Shown: piece by piece, positions 35,836 to 44,922 of the stretch
Layout of the letters: the number at the start of each line of letters is the position of its first letter
How positions within the stretch are numbered: the stretch's first letter is position 1
From: Pokkaliibacter sp. MBI-7
Lineage (GTDB): Bacteria > Pseudomonadota > Gammaproteobacteria > Pseudomonadales > Balneatricaceae
DNA length: 64,000 bases
NCBI RefSeq assembly: GCF_029846635.1
Contig: NZ_JARVTG010000001.1
Coordinates: 372,001-436,000, forward strand
Direction: 5' to 3'
Notes under the pieces: generated by a model
Databases searched by the model: none
The model's input: only the letters and a program-made list of their open reading frames with translations
What the model was told of the DNA's origin: nothing
Translations under genes and position numbers: made by a program

Positions 35836-36687
35836 TTACTTAGCTCGATAGATAATCCCCGGATTACACTGCACCATTTCATAAATGTCATTCAGGCCAG
35901 TCACAGCCTCAGACGCGCCCACCATGAGATAACCACCTGGCTGTAACGTTTTATGTATACGGCGCAGAATGTCCTGTTTTAGTTCTGGAGAGAAGTAGAT
36001 CAGTACGTTTCGGCATAACACCAGATCAAAACGACCCAACATCGAATAACTGTCTTTCAGGTTGAGTGTTTTAAAATCAACGCGCTGCTTGATCTCCCGC
36101 TTAACTTCCCATGAGCCGTCGGTACACTGGTTGAAGAACCGTTTCAAACGCTCAGGTGACAAACCCCGCCCAAGCGCAAGAGACTCATACTTTCCAGCTT
36201 TGGCCTGCTCCAAGACCGCTGTAGAAATATCTGTCGCAGTGATACGAACATCACCGCGCAAGCTACCGAGACGCTTTTGCTTTGTCTCATCAACCAACAT
36301 GCTCAGAGAATAAGGCTCTTGCCCTGTAGAACAGGCAGCAGACCATATTTTCAACGTCTGTCCTCTGCCTTTCTCATCCAACTCAGGCAGAATTCTTTCC
36401 TGAATAATGGTGTAAGGATGAATATCTCTGAACCACAACGTTTCATTGGTGGTCATTGCATTAATGACTTCCTGTCGCAACCCTGAAAATGCACTGCTCT
36501 GTAAGCGCTTCAACAACTCACCCAAGCTGGCAAAGCGATGTTCTGCCATCAATTTACTCAAGCGGCTTTTGACCAGGTATTGCTTATTCTCTCCGAGCAG
36601 GATCCCACATGCCTTCTCCAGATAGTCTTTGAATGCCGCAAAATCCTGCGACGACATATCTGGTGCTTGATAGGAGTTCTGGTTCAT
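35836..36687 (-). CDS. cheR: CheR, chemotaxis protein methyltransferase
   Basis: 283 residues with a helical N-terminal domain (FAAFKDYLEKACGILLGENKQYLVKSRLSKLM) and a SAM-binding C-terminal domain (KIWSAACSTGQEPYSLSMLV at about 118-137, DLVLCRNVLIYFSPELKQDIL further on). It methylates glutamates of chemoreceptors. It sits next to flgB as in Pseudomonas, but the cheV gene commonly found beside it is absent; flgA is divergent. Confidence 0.94.
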   Translation of the reverse strand: MNQNSYQAPDMSSQDFAAFKDYLEKACGILLGENKQYLVKSRLSKLMAEHRFASLGELLKRLQSSAFSGLRQEVINAMTTNETLWFRDIHPYTIIQERILPELDEKGRGQTLKIWSAACSTGQEPYSLSMLVDETKQKRLGSLRGDVRITATDISTAVLEQAKAGKYESLALGRGLSPERLKRFFNQCTDGSWEVKREIKQRVDFKTLNLKDSYSMLGRFDLVLCRNVLIYFSPELKQDILRRIHKTLQPGGYLMVGASEAVTGLNDIYEMVQCNPGIIYRAK

Positions 36688-36788
36688 GCCACAACCTCTT
36701 GATGGATCTTAGACACAGCACCTAAATTGCTGGCCTGAATACGATCTGCGAGAATTTCAGTAATTATAAACACCTAAGTGGAAGTTAC

Positions 36789-37499
36789 ATGCAATTTTCT
36801 CAACTACTGGTGCACATTCTGATTTTAGTAGCAATGGTGTTTTCTTCATTAGCCAATGCTGCCGTACGCGCTGACAAGATATCAAACGCCGTCATGATTT
36901 TTATTGGTGAGCAGATGACGAGACAAAATACTCTGGTAACGGGGCGTATTGAGGTCTCTGTCGACACGATAGATCCGCGCCTGGCTTTCTCTGACTGCAA
37001 CAAACCACTGAAAGTGGAATCAAATGCTGATGACTGGATTGGACGGGTCCATGTCAAGGTAAGCTGCCCTGGACCAACTCCCTGGGCCATCTACGTACCA
37101 GCCACCATAAAGCTATATCAGGATATCGTTATCCTCAGCCGCAATCTCAGCAGGGGACAGCCAGTCACCAAAGACGATGTACGGCTGGAGGAACGCGATG
37201 TTTCCAGCCTAAGAAGACAGTACTATCAAAAAGTTGATGACGTACTCGGCATGGCGGGAAAGCGCCACCTAAGTGCCAATGCGGTATTAAGTCCGGAAAT
37301 GTTGGTACCTCCTTTGCTAGTAAAGAAAGGGGATATCGTGACCATTCACGCCAAAGCTGGCGCAGCCGAAATCACTACTCAGGGCACAGCATTGAGTGAT
37401 GGACAAGAAGGGGACAGTATCACCGTCCTCAACAATGCCTCACAGCGTAAAATTCAAGCTAATGTAATTGGCCCCCAAGCCGTCGGCATCGGATACTGA
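36789..37499 (+). CDS. flgA: FlgA, P-ring assembly chaperone
   Basis: 236 residues. A signal peptide ends near residue 24 (SSLANAA); the C-terminal SAF-like half has VILSRNLSRGQPVTKDDVRLEERDVSSLRRQYY and DIVTIHAKAGAAEITTQGTALSDGQEGDSITVLNNASQRKIQA(N)V, the FlgA signature. Periplasmic chaperone for FlgI. Divergent from cheR; flgM follows after a 120 bp gap with its own promoter. Confidence 0.93.
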   Translation: MQFSQLLVHILILVAMVFSSLANAAVRADKISNAVMIFIGEQMTRQNTLVTGRIEVSVDTIDPRLAFSDCNKPLKVESNADDWIGRVHVKVSCPGPTPWAIYVPATIKLYQDIVILSRNLSRGQPVTKDDVRLEERDVSSLRRQYYQKVDDVLGMAGKRHLSANAVLSPEMLVPPLLVKKGDIVTIHAKAGAAEITTQGTALSDGQEGDSITVLNNASQRKIQANVIGPQAVGIGY

Positions 37500-37559
37500 C
37501 GGGTTACTGCCCTTACGACATCAGGTATACTGATTGGGCAAAAATCGTGAATATTTTTC

Positions 37560-37586
37560 TAAAGTTCTCTATAGCGTTGTCGATAA
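37560..37586 (+). promoter_or_regulatory. Sigma-28 (FliA) promoter for flgMN
   Basis: TAAAGTTC, eleven bases, then GTCGATAA, 36 bp before flgM. It is the best sigma-28 match in the window and fits class III expression of the anti-sigma factor. Confidence 0.85.
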
Positions 37587-37622
37587 CAGATTCGTAAATG
37601 CTAGTTTTTTAAGGAGATCATC

Positions 37623-37925
37623 ATGTCGATAGACATCAATGGTCTGGGTGTCAACCAAGCTTCTACATCGAGAATCAAGTCTCAGTCTTCTACTCAGCAG
37701 AAGTCTGCAGACGTTGATAACGAAGGGAAAAGTAGTAGCGACAAGGTTGAGCTCAGTTCAGAAGCCAAGTCCATGCAGAGCATCGAGGACCAGGTTCGAC
37801 AGTTACCTGATGTTGATCAGGAGAAAGTGGATCGAATCAAATCTGCAATTGCGGATGGCAGCTATAGTGTTAATTCTCAGAGCATCGCCAACAAGATGCT
37901 TGATATTGACGGCATGTTCGGCTGA
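37623..37925 (+). CDS. flgM: FlgM, anti-sigma-28 factor
   Basis: 100 residues. The disordered N-terminal half is Ser/Gln-rich; the C-terminal DKVELSSEAKSMQSIEDQVRQLPDVDQEKVDRIKSAIADGSYSVNSQSIANKML is the sigma-28-binding part. It holds FliA inactive until exported through the completed hook. AAGGAG precedes the ATG. Confidence 0.94.
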   Translation: MSIDINGLGVNQASTSRIKSQSSTQQKSADVDNEGKSSSDKVELSSEAKSMQSIEDQVRQLPDVDQEKVDRIKSAIADGSYSVNSQSIANKMLDIDGMFG

Positions 37926-37939
37926 CAGGTTACCTAACC

Positions 37940-38401
37940 ATGCAAATACTTGAATTGATGAAGGAAGCTAACTCGCTCCTCCAACAGATCCTGGAAGCAA
38001 CGCTGCAGGAAAGATCATATTTGCGTGCCCGTAACCTTGATGCCTTTGCACAATGCGTCGACCACAAAGAGTTGCTTATTCATAGTCTGGAAACAAACCA
38101 CGACACCAGAAGTAACTGGGTTAAGAGTCGTGGCAACGAATTTTCTCGTAGCGGCTTTCTTTCAGCGATTGCAGATCTCAAAGACAAGGCTGCGATCGAG
38201 CAAGAGTTATCTGCAATGGAAAGTCTTTTAGGAGAGTGTAAACGCCAGACGGACATCAACAATACCGTTGTAGGGCGCACTCTTAGCGTGACAGCCAAGT
38301 ACCTCGACATTCTGAAAGGTCATCAGCAAGACAAACAGGTTTACTCACCCAGCGGCAAGGCTACGCATCATGCAGCGAGTCATGTACTGGGTAAGGCGTG
38401 A
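37940..38401 (+). CDS. flgN: FlgN, export chaperone for FlgK/FlgL
   Basis: 153-residue helical protein starting MQILELMKEANSLLQQILEATLQERSYLRARNLDAF and rich in charged heptads, as in FlgN. Fourteen bases after flgM, the standard flgMN pair. The C-terminal 20 residues are low-complexity. Confidence 0.88.
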   Translation: MQILELMKEANSLLQQILEATLQERSYLRARNLDAFAQCVDHKELLIHSLETNHDTRSNWVKSRGNEFSRSGFLSAIADLKDKAAIEQELSAMESLLGECKRQTDINNTVVGRTLSVTAKYLDILKGHQQDKQVYSPSGKATHHAASHVLGKA

Positions 38402-38511
38402 ATCAGACCTACACGCAAAATCAATAACCTATCCCGCTACACCATTTCTGTAATTCATGTCTGAATCGACAAGCTTTGTGCATCCTCACGATATATTTGG
38501 CTAATCTATGC

Positions 38512-38540
38512 TTGAAAGCCATATAAATCATTGATATAAA
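38512..38540 (+). promoter_or_regulatory. Sigma-70 promoter for tRNA-Arg
   Basis: TTGAAA, seventeen bases, TATAAA, ending 14 bp before the tRNA 5' end; near-consensus in both boxes and spacing. Confidence 0.7.
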
Positions 38541-38554
38541 AGCGCTCGTTCTGA

Positions 38555-38630
38555 CTCCCCATAGTTCAACAGGATAGAACGGCCCCCTCCTAAGGGGCAG
38601 ATCCAGGTTCGAGTCCTGGTGGGGGGACCA
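38555..38630 (+). tRNA. tRNA-Arg, anticodon CCT
   Basis: Cloverleaf can be drawn: acceptor CTCCCCA with TGGGGGG (one T-G pair), D stem GTTC/GAAC, anticodon stem GCCCC/GGGGC with loop CTCCTAA (anticodon CCT at 38589-38591), T stem CCAGG/CCTGG with loop TTCGAGT, and encoded CCA at 38628-38630. Reads AGG codons. No integrase gene or duplicated 3' end is seen beside it. Confidence 0.93.
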
Positions 38631-38805
38631 TGCCGAAAACTCTCCTTGTTATTTCTCAAGTCGCGTAATCCAGAAGTCATAAGTCCGCTGTTATAACCAC
38701 CCCAAACACCCTCATCTGATAGCTGCGGCAGATTCTTACCATCTACCTTTTTACGCTGTTTAGTGCGACATACCCTTGTCAAAGAGCATGCCGCCCACGC
38801 AAAAA

Positions 38806-40923
38806 TCAGAACACGTATTTCAACCTTGCGGAAATATAGCGAGGATCGCCCGCATACACGGCTGTTTCACTGTCAGCAGAGACGTAGTACTGCTTATCCA
38901 GCACATTCTTGACCGATAGAGCCACGCTGGTGCTCTTATCGATCTGGTAGTCAGCGGTCAGATCAAGCCTACTGTAACCCGGCAACACCAACTGGTTATC
39001 GGTGCTACCATAGCGGCGCCCCTGTACCAGCCACAGAGCTCCAAGAGTCAAATCACTGCTCGCACGGTACTGTGCCTGCAACACCATTTGCTGGTGAGGT
39101 GAGTTGATAAACTCATTCCCCTCTTCCGAGTCACTGGTGTCCTGGTCCCCTTCCAGCACGCGTGTATGCAGTAAGGTATAACTCGCCTGCAGATTCCAGT
39201 TCTGGTCAGGCTGCCAGCCCAGACTCAGTTCAGCACCTCTGCTGCGAACCTTACCCAGAGCTGCATCATCACCATCACTGTCGGTCACGATTACATTGCG
39301 CTTTTCAATATTGAATAACACCAGATCCGCATTCCAATTGGTAGCAGGCTGCACATGCAAGCCCACTTCATACTGCTTACCAGTCTCCGGTTCAAAGTTA
39401 TTGCCGTTGACATCCGTCTTATCGACTGCACTTGTTTCATATGACTCAGAATAAGAGGTATGCAACCTGATACTGTCGGTAAGCCGATAACTGGTACCCA
39501 GCGTCGGTGTGAAATAGTCTTTGTCAGCCTCAGTGTATGAACCAGCTACATATTTACCCTTGGCATTGGTGTAGGCGAGGCTCTCATACTCTCGGTGCTG
39601 CCAGTCATAACGCCCACCGAGCTGCACATCCCAGCGATCTGTCAGCCCAATCACATCCTGTGCATACAGGCTGTAAGTGTCGTAGGTGTAAATCCGATGT
39701 GAACCAGCACCACTGCTGAGAGAGCTGGTATCGATATAGCTCTTTGCCGGTTGATAGACATCCAGGCTCAAAGCGCTATCGGCACTGCCCCACGCCAGGC
39801 GATTGAAATCATTTTGCGTATAGGCGTATGTGCCGCCCAAGGTCAATCGATGCAACAGCTGGCCCGTTGTTACTTCTCCGGTGAAGTAAGAATCGAGCGA
39901 GTGATTCTCCTGCTGGTTATAAAGATGGCGGTAATAACGAGCGACTGTCGGGCTGGCATCATCGCTCACACTGCTGATGTCAAAATTTTCGCGCTCGTCC
40001 TTGTGCCAGACACTGCGCCATTTGGTGACACTCTGCCACCCGGCTGCCAGCTCACGCTCATAGCTCAGAGATGCGGCAACGCCCTCGTCAGTAGCGTAGT
40101 TCTGTGGCCCCAGATAGTTAGTTGTGATGGCAGCAACACGATGAATATCAGCCCCCGGTGCAACCAGGCCTGACTGATAGTTGTAGTGATATCTGGTGAC
40201 TTCCACCTGCGCGGTCAGCGACTGCTTGTCATCAATCTGCCAGGTCAGCATTGGCGCGAAGAAATAGCCACTACGTTTTTCGTCGTCACGAAAACCCTGA
40301 CTATCGACATACTCCCCCACCACCCGGTAAAGCAATGAAGGGTGGTTACTGATCATCCCGGTCGAGTCGAACGAGACTTTTTTGTCTCCCCATCCCTTGC
40401 CTGTCGAAGAGGAGGCCCAGCCACCGCCTTCAACATTGATTTCGTGGTAACTTTCCGCCTGCGGCTTCTTAGTAATAATGTTGACGACGCCGCCTGGCTC
40501 CTGACTGCCGTAGTACATTGAGCCGACGCCTTTGAGGACCTCCACACGATCCACAAGAATCAGCGGTATCTGCTGATCCTTGAGCACCCAGGCATTCATA
40601 CCGTCCATCTTCATATTGTCACGTGTCAGGGCAAAACCACGTGATACGTAATCAGAGTTGTTCGTCCCCGCTTTTTGAATGCCCGGCAGGGTATCAATGG
40701 CATCAGACAAACTACGAGGCTGTACGGCTTCGATCTTGTTCTGATCAACGGCATTCACTGTCAGCGCCTGACTGTCGTCACCAGCAGCACTTTTCACTGT
40801 GGAACTGGATTCCACATCGGCCTGCACAGAGAGTGTATCCAGTTGCAAAGTATCGGCATGAACAGGAGTGTGAGCAGCAAGCACAGCTAGTGCAACCAAG
40901 GAAGGTCTGGGGAACAGCGTCAT
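38806..40923 (-). CDS. TonB-dependent siderophore receptor
   Basis: 705 residues. Signal peptide to about residue 24 (HTPVHA), then a TonB-box region, plug domain (SLSDAIDTLPGIQKAGTNN, VEVLKGVGSMYYGSQEPGGVVNIITKKP) and a 22-strand barrel ending ISARLKYVF with terminal phenylalanine. This subfamily takes up ferric siderophores across the outer membrane. The open frame extends upstream, but the ATG at 40923 begins the signal peptide. A Fur-like box lies 28 bp upstream, so expression should rise in low iron. No siderophore synthesis genes are adjacent. The 175 bp after the tRNA to the stop contain no convincing gene. Confidence 0.92.
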   Translation of the reverse strand: MTLFPRPSLVALAVLAAHTPVHADTLQLDTLSVQADVESSSTVKSAAGDDSQALTVNAVDQNKIEAVQPRSLSDAIDTLPGIQKAGTNNSDYVSRGFALTRDNMKMDGMNAWVLKDQQIPLILVDRVEVLKGVGSMYYGSQEPGGVVNIITKKPQAESYHEINVEGGGWASSSTGKGWGDKKVSFDSTGMISNHPSLLYRVVGEYVDSQGFRDDEKRSGYFFAPMLTWQIDDKQSLTAQVEVTRYHYNYQSGLVAPGADIHRVAAITTNYLGPQNYATDEGVAASLSYERELAAGWQSVTKWRSVWHKDERENFDISSVSDDASPTVARYYRHLYNQQENHSLDSYFTGEVTTGQLLHRLTLGGTYAYTQNDFNRLAWGSADSALSLDVYQPAKSYIDTSSLSSGAGSHRIYTYDTYSLYAQDVIGLTDRWDVQLGGRYDWQHREYESLAYTNAKGKYVAGSYTEADKDYFTPTLGTSYRLTDSIRLHTSYSESYETSAVDKTDVNGNNFEPETGKQYEVGLHVQPATNWNADLVLFNIEKRNVIVTDSDGDDAALGKVRSRGAELSLGWQPDQNWNLQASYTLLHTRVLEGDQDTSDSEEGNEFINSPHQQMVLQAQYRASSDLTLGALWLVQGRRYGSTDNQLVLPGYSRLDLTADYQIDKSTSVALSVKNVLDKQYYVSADSETAVYAGDPRYISARLKYVF

Positions 40924-40950
40924 GGGGATTCGTATCTCGCCTGAAACAAA

Positions 40951-40969
40951 GTTAACGAGAACGATTATC
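40951..40969 (-). promoter_or_regulatory. Fur box before the TonB-dependent receptor
   Basis: Minus-strand GATAATCGTTCTCGTTAAC matches 13 of 19 bases of the classical Fur box, 28 bp before the start codon. Confidence 0.65.
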
Positions 40970-41040
40970 TTTTTTATAAATATTTTTATCAATGATTTGA
41001 AAAGCCGGGCCTGACTAGCCAAAGATAGGCGCAAACTGGC

Positions 41041-41576
41041 CTTACTTTAACGATTTACAGTGATCGCTATGTCACACTTCGGCACTTCTGACCTTAAAAA
41101 CTTCTCTGTCCTCTTTGTATTTACCCCATGCGGCTCCTAACCAATGCCACTTTCCAACAGAAGCTAAACACGTAACCGATCCTCTGACTACATTGCGTCT
41201 GAGCTGCACTTGGTTAGCACTCGAGCCCTGTCATTTATCCAGGACACAGGTTAGGGAACGCCTCCATCTTTTTTGCTACCCGGCAGCCCCAAAAAAGGCC
41301 GGTAAAATCTGCATTAAAACACTCGTATGAAACTTAAAAACCTTGTTTTAATTTTCATACGAAATAAACATGGTTTTTAAGTCGAAGAAAATATTTTCAA
41401 AAGCGACTCCTATCTATTTATTTGCGCCAAACAGCGCGCGAACGCATCACTTTTATGGGTAATTTCTCAGGACTGTCATACATTCTTCATGGTATTGCTT
41501 TGGAATCAGAATCCGTATGGCCCACTTGTCAGTGGTTGTAGACCGATAAAACTAATCTTCTCTACAGGAGTATGGT
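41041..41576. other. Non-coding interval with one long inverted repeat
   Basis: No convincing gene. A nine-base inverted repeat CGTATGAAA / TTTCATACG (41324-41332 and 41353-41361) spaced by 20 bases lies about 215 bp before the binding-protein gene, within an AT-rich stretch that probably holds its promoter. CAGGAG eight bases before the ATG at 41577 is the ribosome site. Confidence 0.5.
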
Positions 41577-42689
41577 ATGAGCATTTCCCGTCGTCGCTTC
41601 GTGCAGGGCGCCCTGGCAGCCGGTGCAGTCGCCTCTGCACCCTTCTATATCAACAAATCCTATGCCGCCGCCAAAGAGCTGCGCATCTATGCCTGGGCTG
41701 GCTATATCACTGATGAGATGCTGGCTGACTTCAAAGCCAAAACCGGCATCAACGCTACTTTCACTCCCTACGGTACCAACGATGAGCTGATGAACAGCCT
41801 GCGCGCTACCGATGGCAGTGGCTTTGACATCATCATGCCAACCGTTGACCGTGTTCCTGGCTATGTTGATTTTGGTCTGGTCCAGCCACTGGACACCAAA
41901 CGCATCAAATGGGAAGGCTGCCTGGACAGCGCCATCAGCGGCTCTGAAGTGGGTGGCGTCGTCAAAGGCGAGCGTTACTTCGCTCCGTCTGACTGGGGTA
42001 CCGAAGCCATCACCTACAACACCGAGAAAACCAAGCTGGATCGCAACAACATCAGCTACGGTGATCTGTGGAATCCCGAGATTGGCCAAGGCGTTACCGT
42101 CCGCGGTCACTCCGCGCTGGTAGGTATCGGCCTGTGGCTGGAAAAGGCTGGCAAACTGCCCTTCCCGCTGCTGGACTCCTACAAGAATGAAAAAGCCATG
42201 CGTGCCAACTTTGATGTGATCCTCAAAGTCGCCACCGAGCACAAAGGCATGATTGCGCAGTTCTGGTCCACCGAAAACGAAGCGCAAGGTGCCTTCCGCA
42301 CCAACGGCGCCATTATCGGTCAGACGTGGGACAGCACGGCCTTCAAGCTGCAGTCTGAAGGTGAACCCATTGCCTATGCAGCTCCCAAAGAAGGTGCACT
42401 GGCGTGGATGGAAGGCTTCGTCATTCCTAAAAATGCCAACAACGTCGATAGCGTGTACGAGTTCATCAACTGGTATTACACCCCCGATGCTGGCGCCATG
42501 TTCGTCAAGTCCACTGGCTACAACTCCACCTCCAAAGGTGCCGCAGACCTGTTGCCAGAAGCCACCAAGAAATTCTTCACAGACTCCTACAGCGATGCAG
42601 ATCTGAAGAACCTGTGGTGGTGGCCCATCCAGGATCCATGGTACGTCGCTCTGCGCAACGAGTATCAGGACCGTTACCTGGCAGCCTGA
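41577..42689 (+). CDS. Polyamine-type ABC transporter substrate-binding protein, Tat-exported
   Basis: 370 residues. The N-terminus MSISRRRFVQGALAAGAVASA is a twin-arginine signal (SRRRFV). The mature part starts KELRIYAWAGYITDEMLADFKAKTGI, the PotD/PotF-family opening, with GFDIIMPTVDRVPGYVDFGLVQPLD further on and WWWPIQDPWYVALRNEYQDRYLA at the end. Likely ligands are putrescine, spermidine or a related cation, but the binding residues are not decisive. The three genes that follow supply ATPase and permeases. Codon use is strongly biased, as in highly expressed genes. Confidence 0.88.
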   Translation: MSISRRRFVQGALAAGAVASAPFYINKSYAAAKELRIYAWAGYITDEMLADFKAKTGINATFTPYGTNDELMNSLRATDGSGFDIIMPTVDRVPGYVDFGLVQPLDTKRIKWEGCLDSAISGSEVGGVVKGERYFAPSDWGTEAITYNTEKTKLDRNNISYGDLWNPEIGQGVTVRGHSALVGIGLWLEKAGKLPFPLLDSYKNEKAMRANFDVILKVATEHKGMIAQFWSTENEAQGAFRTNGAIIGQTWDSTAFKLQSEGEPIAYAAPKEGALAWMEGFVIPKNANNVDSVYEFINWYYTPDAGAMFVKSTGYNSTSKGAADLLPEATKKFFTDSYSDADLKNLWWWPIQDPWYVALRNEYQDRYLAA

Positions 42690-42701
42690 TCTGCCTGACC
42701 C

Positions 42702-42775
42702 GGTATCAGCCGTTGCGTAAGCTGATACCACATCCTGCTCCTCTGCTCACCGAGCGGAGGAGTACTTCGCAGTAC
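42702..42775 (+). repeat. Three consecutive hairpins between the binding-protein and ATPase genes
   Basis: Stem 1: GGTATCAGC / GCTGATACC (42702-42729). Stem 2: CTCCTCTGCT / AGCGGAGGAG with one T-G pair (42738-42762). Stem 3: GTACT / AGTAC (42762-42775). They lie within 90 bp after the binding-protein stop, with no T run. This is the expected layout for 3'-end protection or attenuation giving more binding protein than membrane components. Confidence 0.6.
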
Positions 42776-42959
42776 CTGTAATCATTTTGCCCATAACAAG
42801 ATAACCATCGGCGAAATAGTTCACATCGCCGCATTGCCAACATGACAGCCGGTTTCGCCGCAGCAGGCGACAGGATGATCTCGATATCGGGTCAGGCAGC
42901 GTTCCCACCTGCCACACGCGACCCTGGCAACAACCTTGGTGAGAGTAGAGAACGGAAAT

Positions 42960-44042
42960 ATGGATAGTAGTGTTCATCTGGATCAGATAGTGATGCGTTT
43001 TGGCGACTTCACTGCTGTATCCCGCACTGATCTGAAAATTGAATCAGGTGAATTTTTTAGCTTTCTAGGCCCCTCAGGATGTGGCAAAACCACCATCCTC
43101 AATATGGTCAGCGGCTTCCTCTCTCCCACAGAAGGTGCCATTCGTATTGGTGGCGAGGATATGCGCAACGTACCCGCCAACAAGCGCCCTACCTCCATGA
43201 TTTTCCAGAATCTGGCGCTGTTCCCGTTGATGACTGTTGCGGAAAACATCGAGTTTGGTCTTGAAGTTCGAGGCGTTGCCAGAAGTGAACGCAAAAAGGT
43301 ATCAGACCGTCTGCTTAATCTGGTAGCCCTTCCCGACAGCGGTAAAAAGAAAGTTGCCGAACTGTCCGGTGGCCAGAAGCAGCGTATCGCCATTGCCCGC
43401 GCACTGGCAGTAGAACCGCGGGTACTGCTGCTGGATGAGCCCCTGTCAGCACTCGACCTCAAACTGCGCCAGCACATGCGCACCGAGCTGAAAGAGATCC
43501 AGCGCAAAACCGGCATCACCTTTATCTACATCACCCATGATCAGGGTGAAGCCCTGACCATGTCAGATCGTGTTGCCGTCATGTCGGCGGGCAAGCTGCA
43601 GCAGGTTGCCGATCCGATGACGCTGTATCGTTATCCGCAGACCGTGTTTGCCGCGTCGTTCGTAGGCGAAAACAACAAGCTGACCGGCAAGGTCAGCAGC
43701 GTCGAAGGTGATCGCGTATCACTGGATTGCGGCCCGCTTGGCCAGCTGACAGGCACCACTCGCCAGTCGCTGAAGGTCGGCGAAGAAGCCTGCCTGTTTG
43801 TGCGCCCGGAATATCTGCGCCGTTGCGAACCAGATACCCCGCAGAGCCTGCGGATGACTATCAATGAGCTGAACTTTGAAGGCTCGTTCGTGATGATGGA
43901 TGCCAGACTGCACGCCAACCAGCAAGGCGTACGGGTGCAGCTGAACACCGATGCTTATATGGCCGACCTGACGCCGGGTGCCGAGGTCAGTTTTAACTAT
44001 CAGCCCAGCGAGGCCATCGTTGTCGGAGGCGCTCATGTTTAA
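42960..44042 (+). CDS. Polyamine-type ABC transporter ATPase
   Basis: 360 residues. Walker A GPSGCGKTT (about residues 37-45), Q-loop MIFQNLALFPLMT, signature LSGGQKQRIAIARAL, Walker B VLLLDEPLSALD, and a C-terminal TOBE-type domain, as in PotA. The longer frame from a TTG at 42936 lacks a ribosome site, so the ATG at 42960 is used. Its stop overlaps the first permease start by eight bases. Confidence 0.9.
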   Translation: MDSSVHLDQIVMRFGDFTAVSRTDLKIESGEFFSFLGPSGCGKTTILNMVSGFLSPTEGAIRIGGEDMRNVPANKRPTSMIFQNLALFPLMTVAENIEFGLEVRGVARSERKKVSDRLLNLVALPDSGKKKVAELSGGQKQRIAIARALAVEPRVLLLDEPLSALDLKLRQHMRTELKEIQRKTGITFIYITHDQGEALTMSDRVAVMSAGKLQQVADPMTLYRYPQTVFAASFVGENNKLTGKVSSVEGDRVSLDCGPLGQLTGTTRQSLKVGEEACLFVRPEYLRRCEPDTPQSLRMTINELNFEGSFVMMDARLHANQQGVRVQLNTDAYMADLTPGAEVSFNYQPSEAIVVGGAHV

Positions 44043-44922
44043 GCAACTCTGCAATCGCTTCGGTACACCGATCAGCGTGGGCATTGCCGCCCTGCTGCTG
44101 GTGTGGCTGATAGCACTGGTGATCCTGCCGCAGCTGCTGATGGTGGACTACTCATTCCGCCCCAACCTGCTGCCCAGTGAAATCGGCGGTCCTAAAGACG
44201 GCTATTCGCTGGTCAACTACGTCACCCTGTTCAACAACAAGATCCATCTCGGCATCTTCTTCAAAACCATCTGGTCCAGTGTCATGGTCACCGCACTGAC
44301 GCTGGTCGTCAGTTACCCACTGGCGTTCTATCTGGCCAAGGTGGCGACCCCCAAACAAGCGGCACTGTGTCTGTTGCTGCTGATCATTCCCTTCTGGATC
44401 AATGAAATCCTGCGTACCTTCTCCTGGTACATCATTCTTGCCTACAACGGACCGCTCAACGCCATATTGCAGGCACTGGGGCTGATCGACCGGCCATTGC
44501 GCTTTCTGTCCGGAGATGGCGGCGTCATGGTGGGGATGGTCTATGCCTATATTCTGTTCATGATCTTCCCGCTGTATAACGCGCTGGAAAGCCTTGATGC
44601 CAACCAGATTCGTGCTGCCCGCAATCTCGGCGCCAGCTGGGCCAAAACCCATCTGCGCATCATCATCCCGCATGCCAAACCCGGCATCGCCACGGGCTGC
44701 ATCATGACCTTCATGCTGGCTGCAGGCAGCTACGCCGTCCCTGCACTGCTGGGCTCACCGGGCAGCCGCTGGTTCACCCAGATCATCTACAACTGGTTCT
44801 TTGAAGGGGGTAACTGGAACCAGGGTGCAGCCTACGCATTCCTGCTGCTGATTCTCTGCATCGGCTTTATCGGACTGGTGATGAAAGTGTTCAAGGTCGG
44901 TTTGGGGGACATCGCCAAATGA
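44035..44922 (+). CDS. Polyamine-type ABC permease (PotB-like)
   Basis: 295 residues with about six hydrophobic segments and the EAA loop NALESLDANQIRAARNLGASWAKTHLRIIIPHAKPGI contacting the ATPase. The ATG at 44035 follows GGAGG and overlaps the ATPase stop. Inner-membrane half of the transporter with the next gene. Confidence 0.92.
   Translation: MFKQLCNRFGTPISVGIAALLLVWLIALVILPQLLMVDYSFRPNLLPSEIGGPKDGYSLVNYVTLFNNKIHLGIFFKTIWSSVMVTALTLVVSYPLAFYLAKVATPKQAALCLLLLIIPFWINEILRTFSWYIILAYNGPLNAILQALGLIDRPLRFLSGDGGVMVGMVYAYILFMIFPLYNALESLDANQIRAARNLGASWAKTHLRIIIPHAKPGIATGCIMTFMLAAGSYAVPALLGSPGSRWFTQIIYNWFFEGGNWNQGAAYAFLLLILCIGFIGLVMKVFKVGLGDIAK

Noticed and set aside
38528..38782. 84-residue open frame antisense over the tRNA gene
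   Set aside because: It reads through a complete tRNA cloverleaf in the opposite direction; no integrase-like motif or ribosome site, so I do not call it an island remnant.
41562..42731. 389-residue open frame antisense to the polyamine-type binding protein gene
   Set aside because: It is a mirror of a strongly biased real gene: the plus-strand product has a Tat signal, full-length family match and ribosome site, while the antisense product is glycine/valine-rich with no motif.
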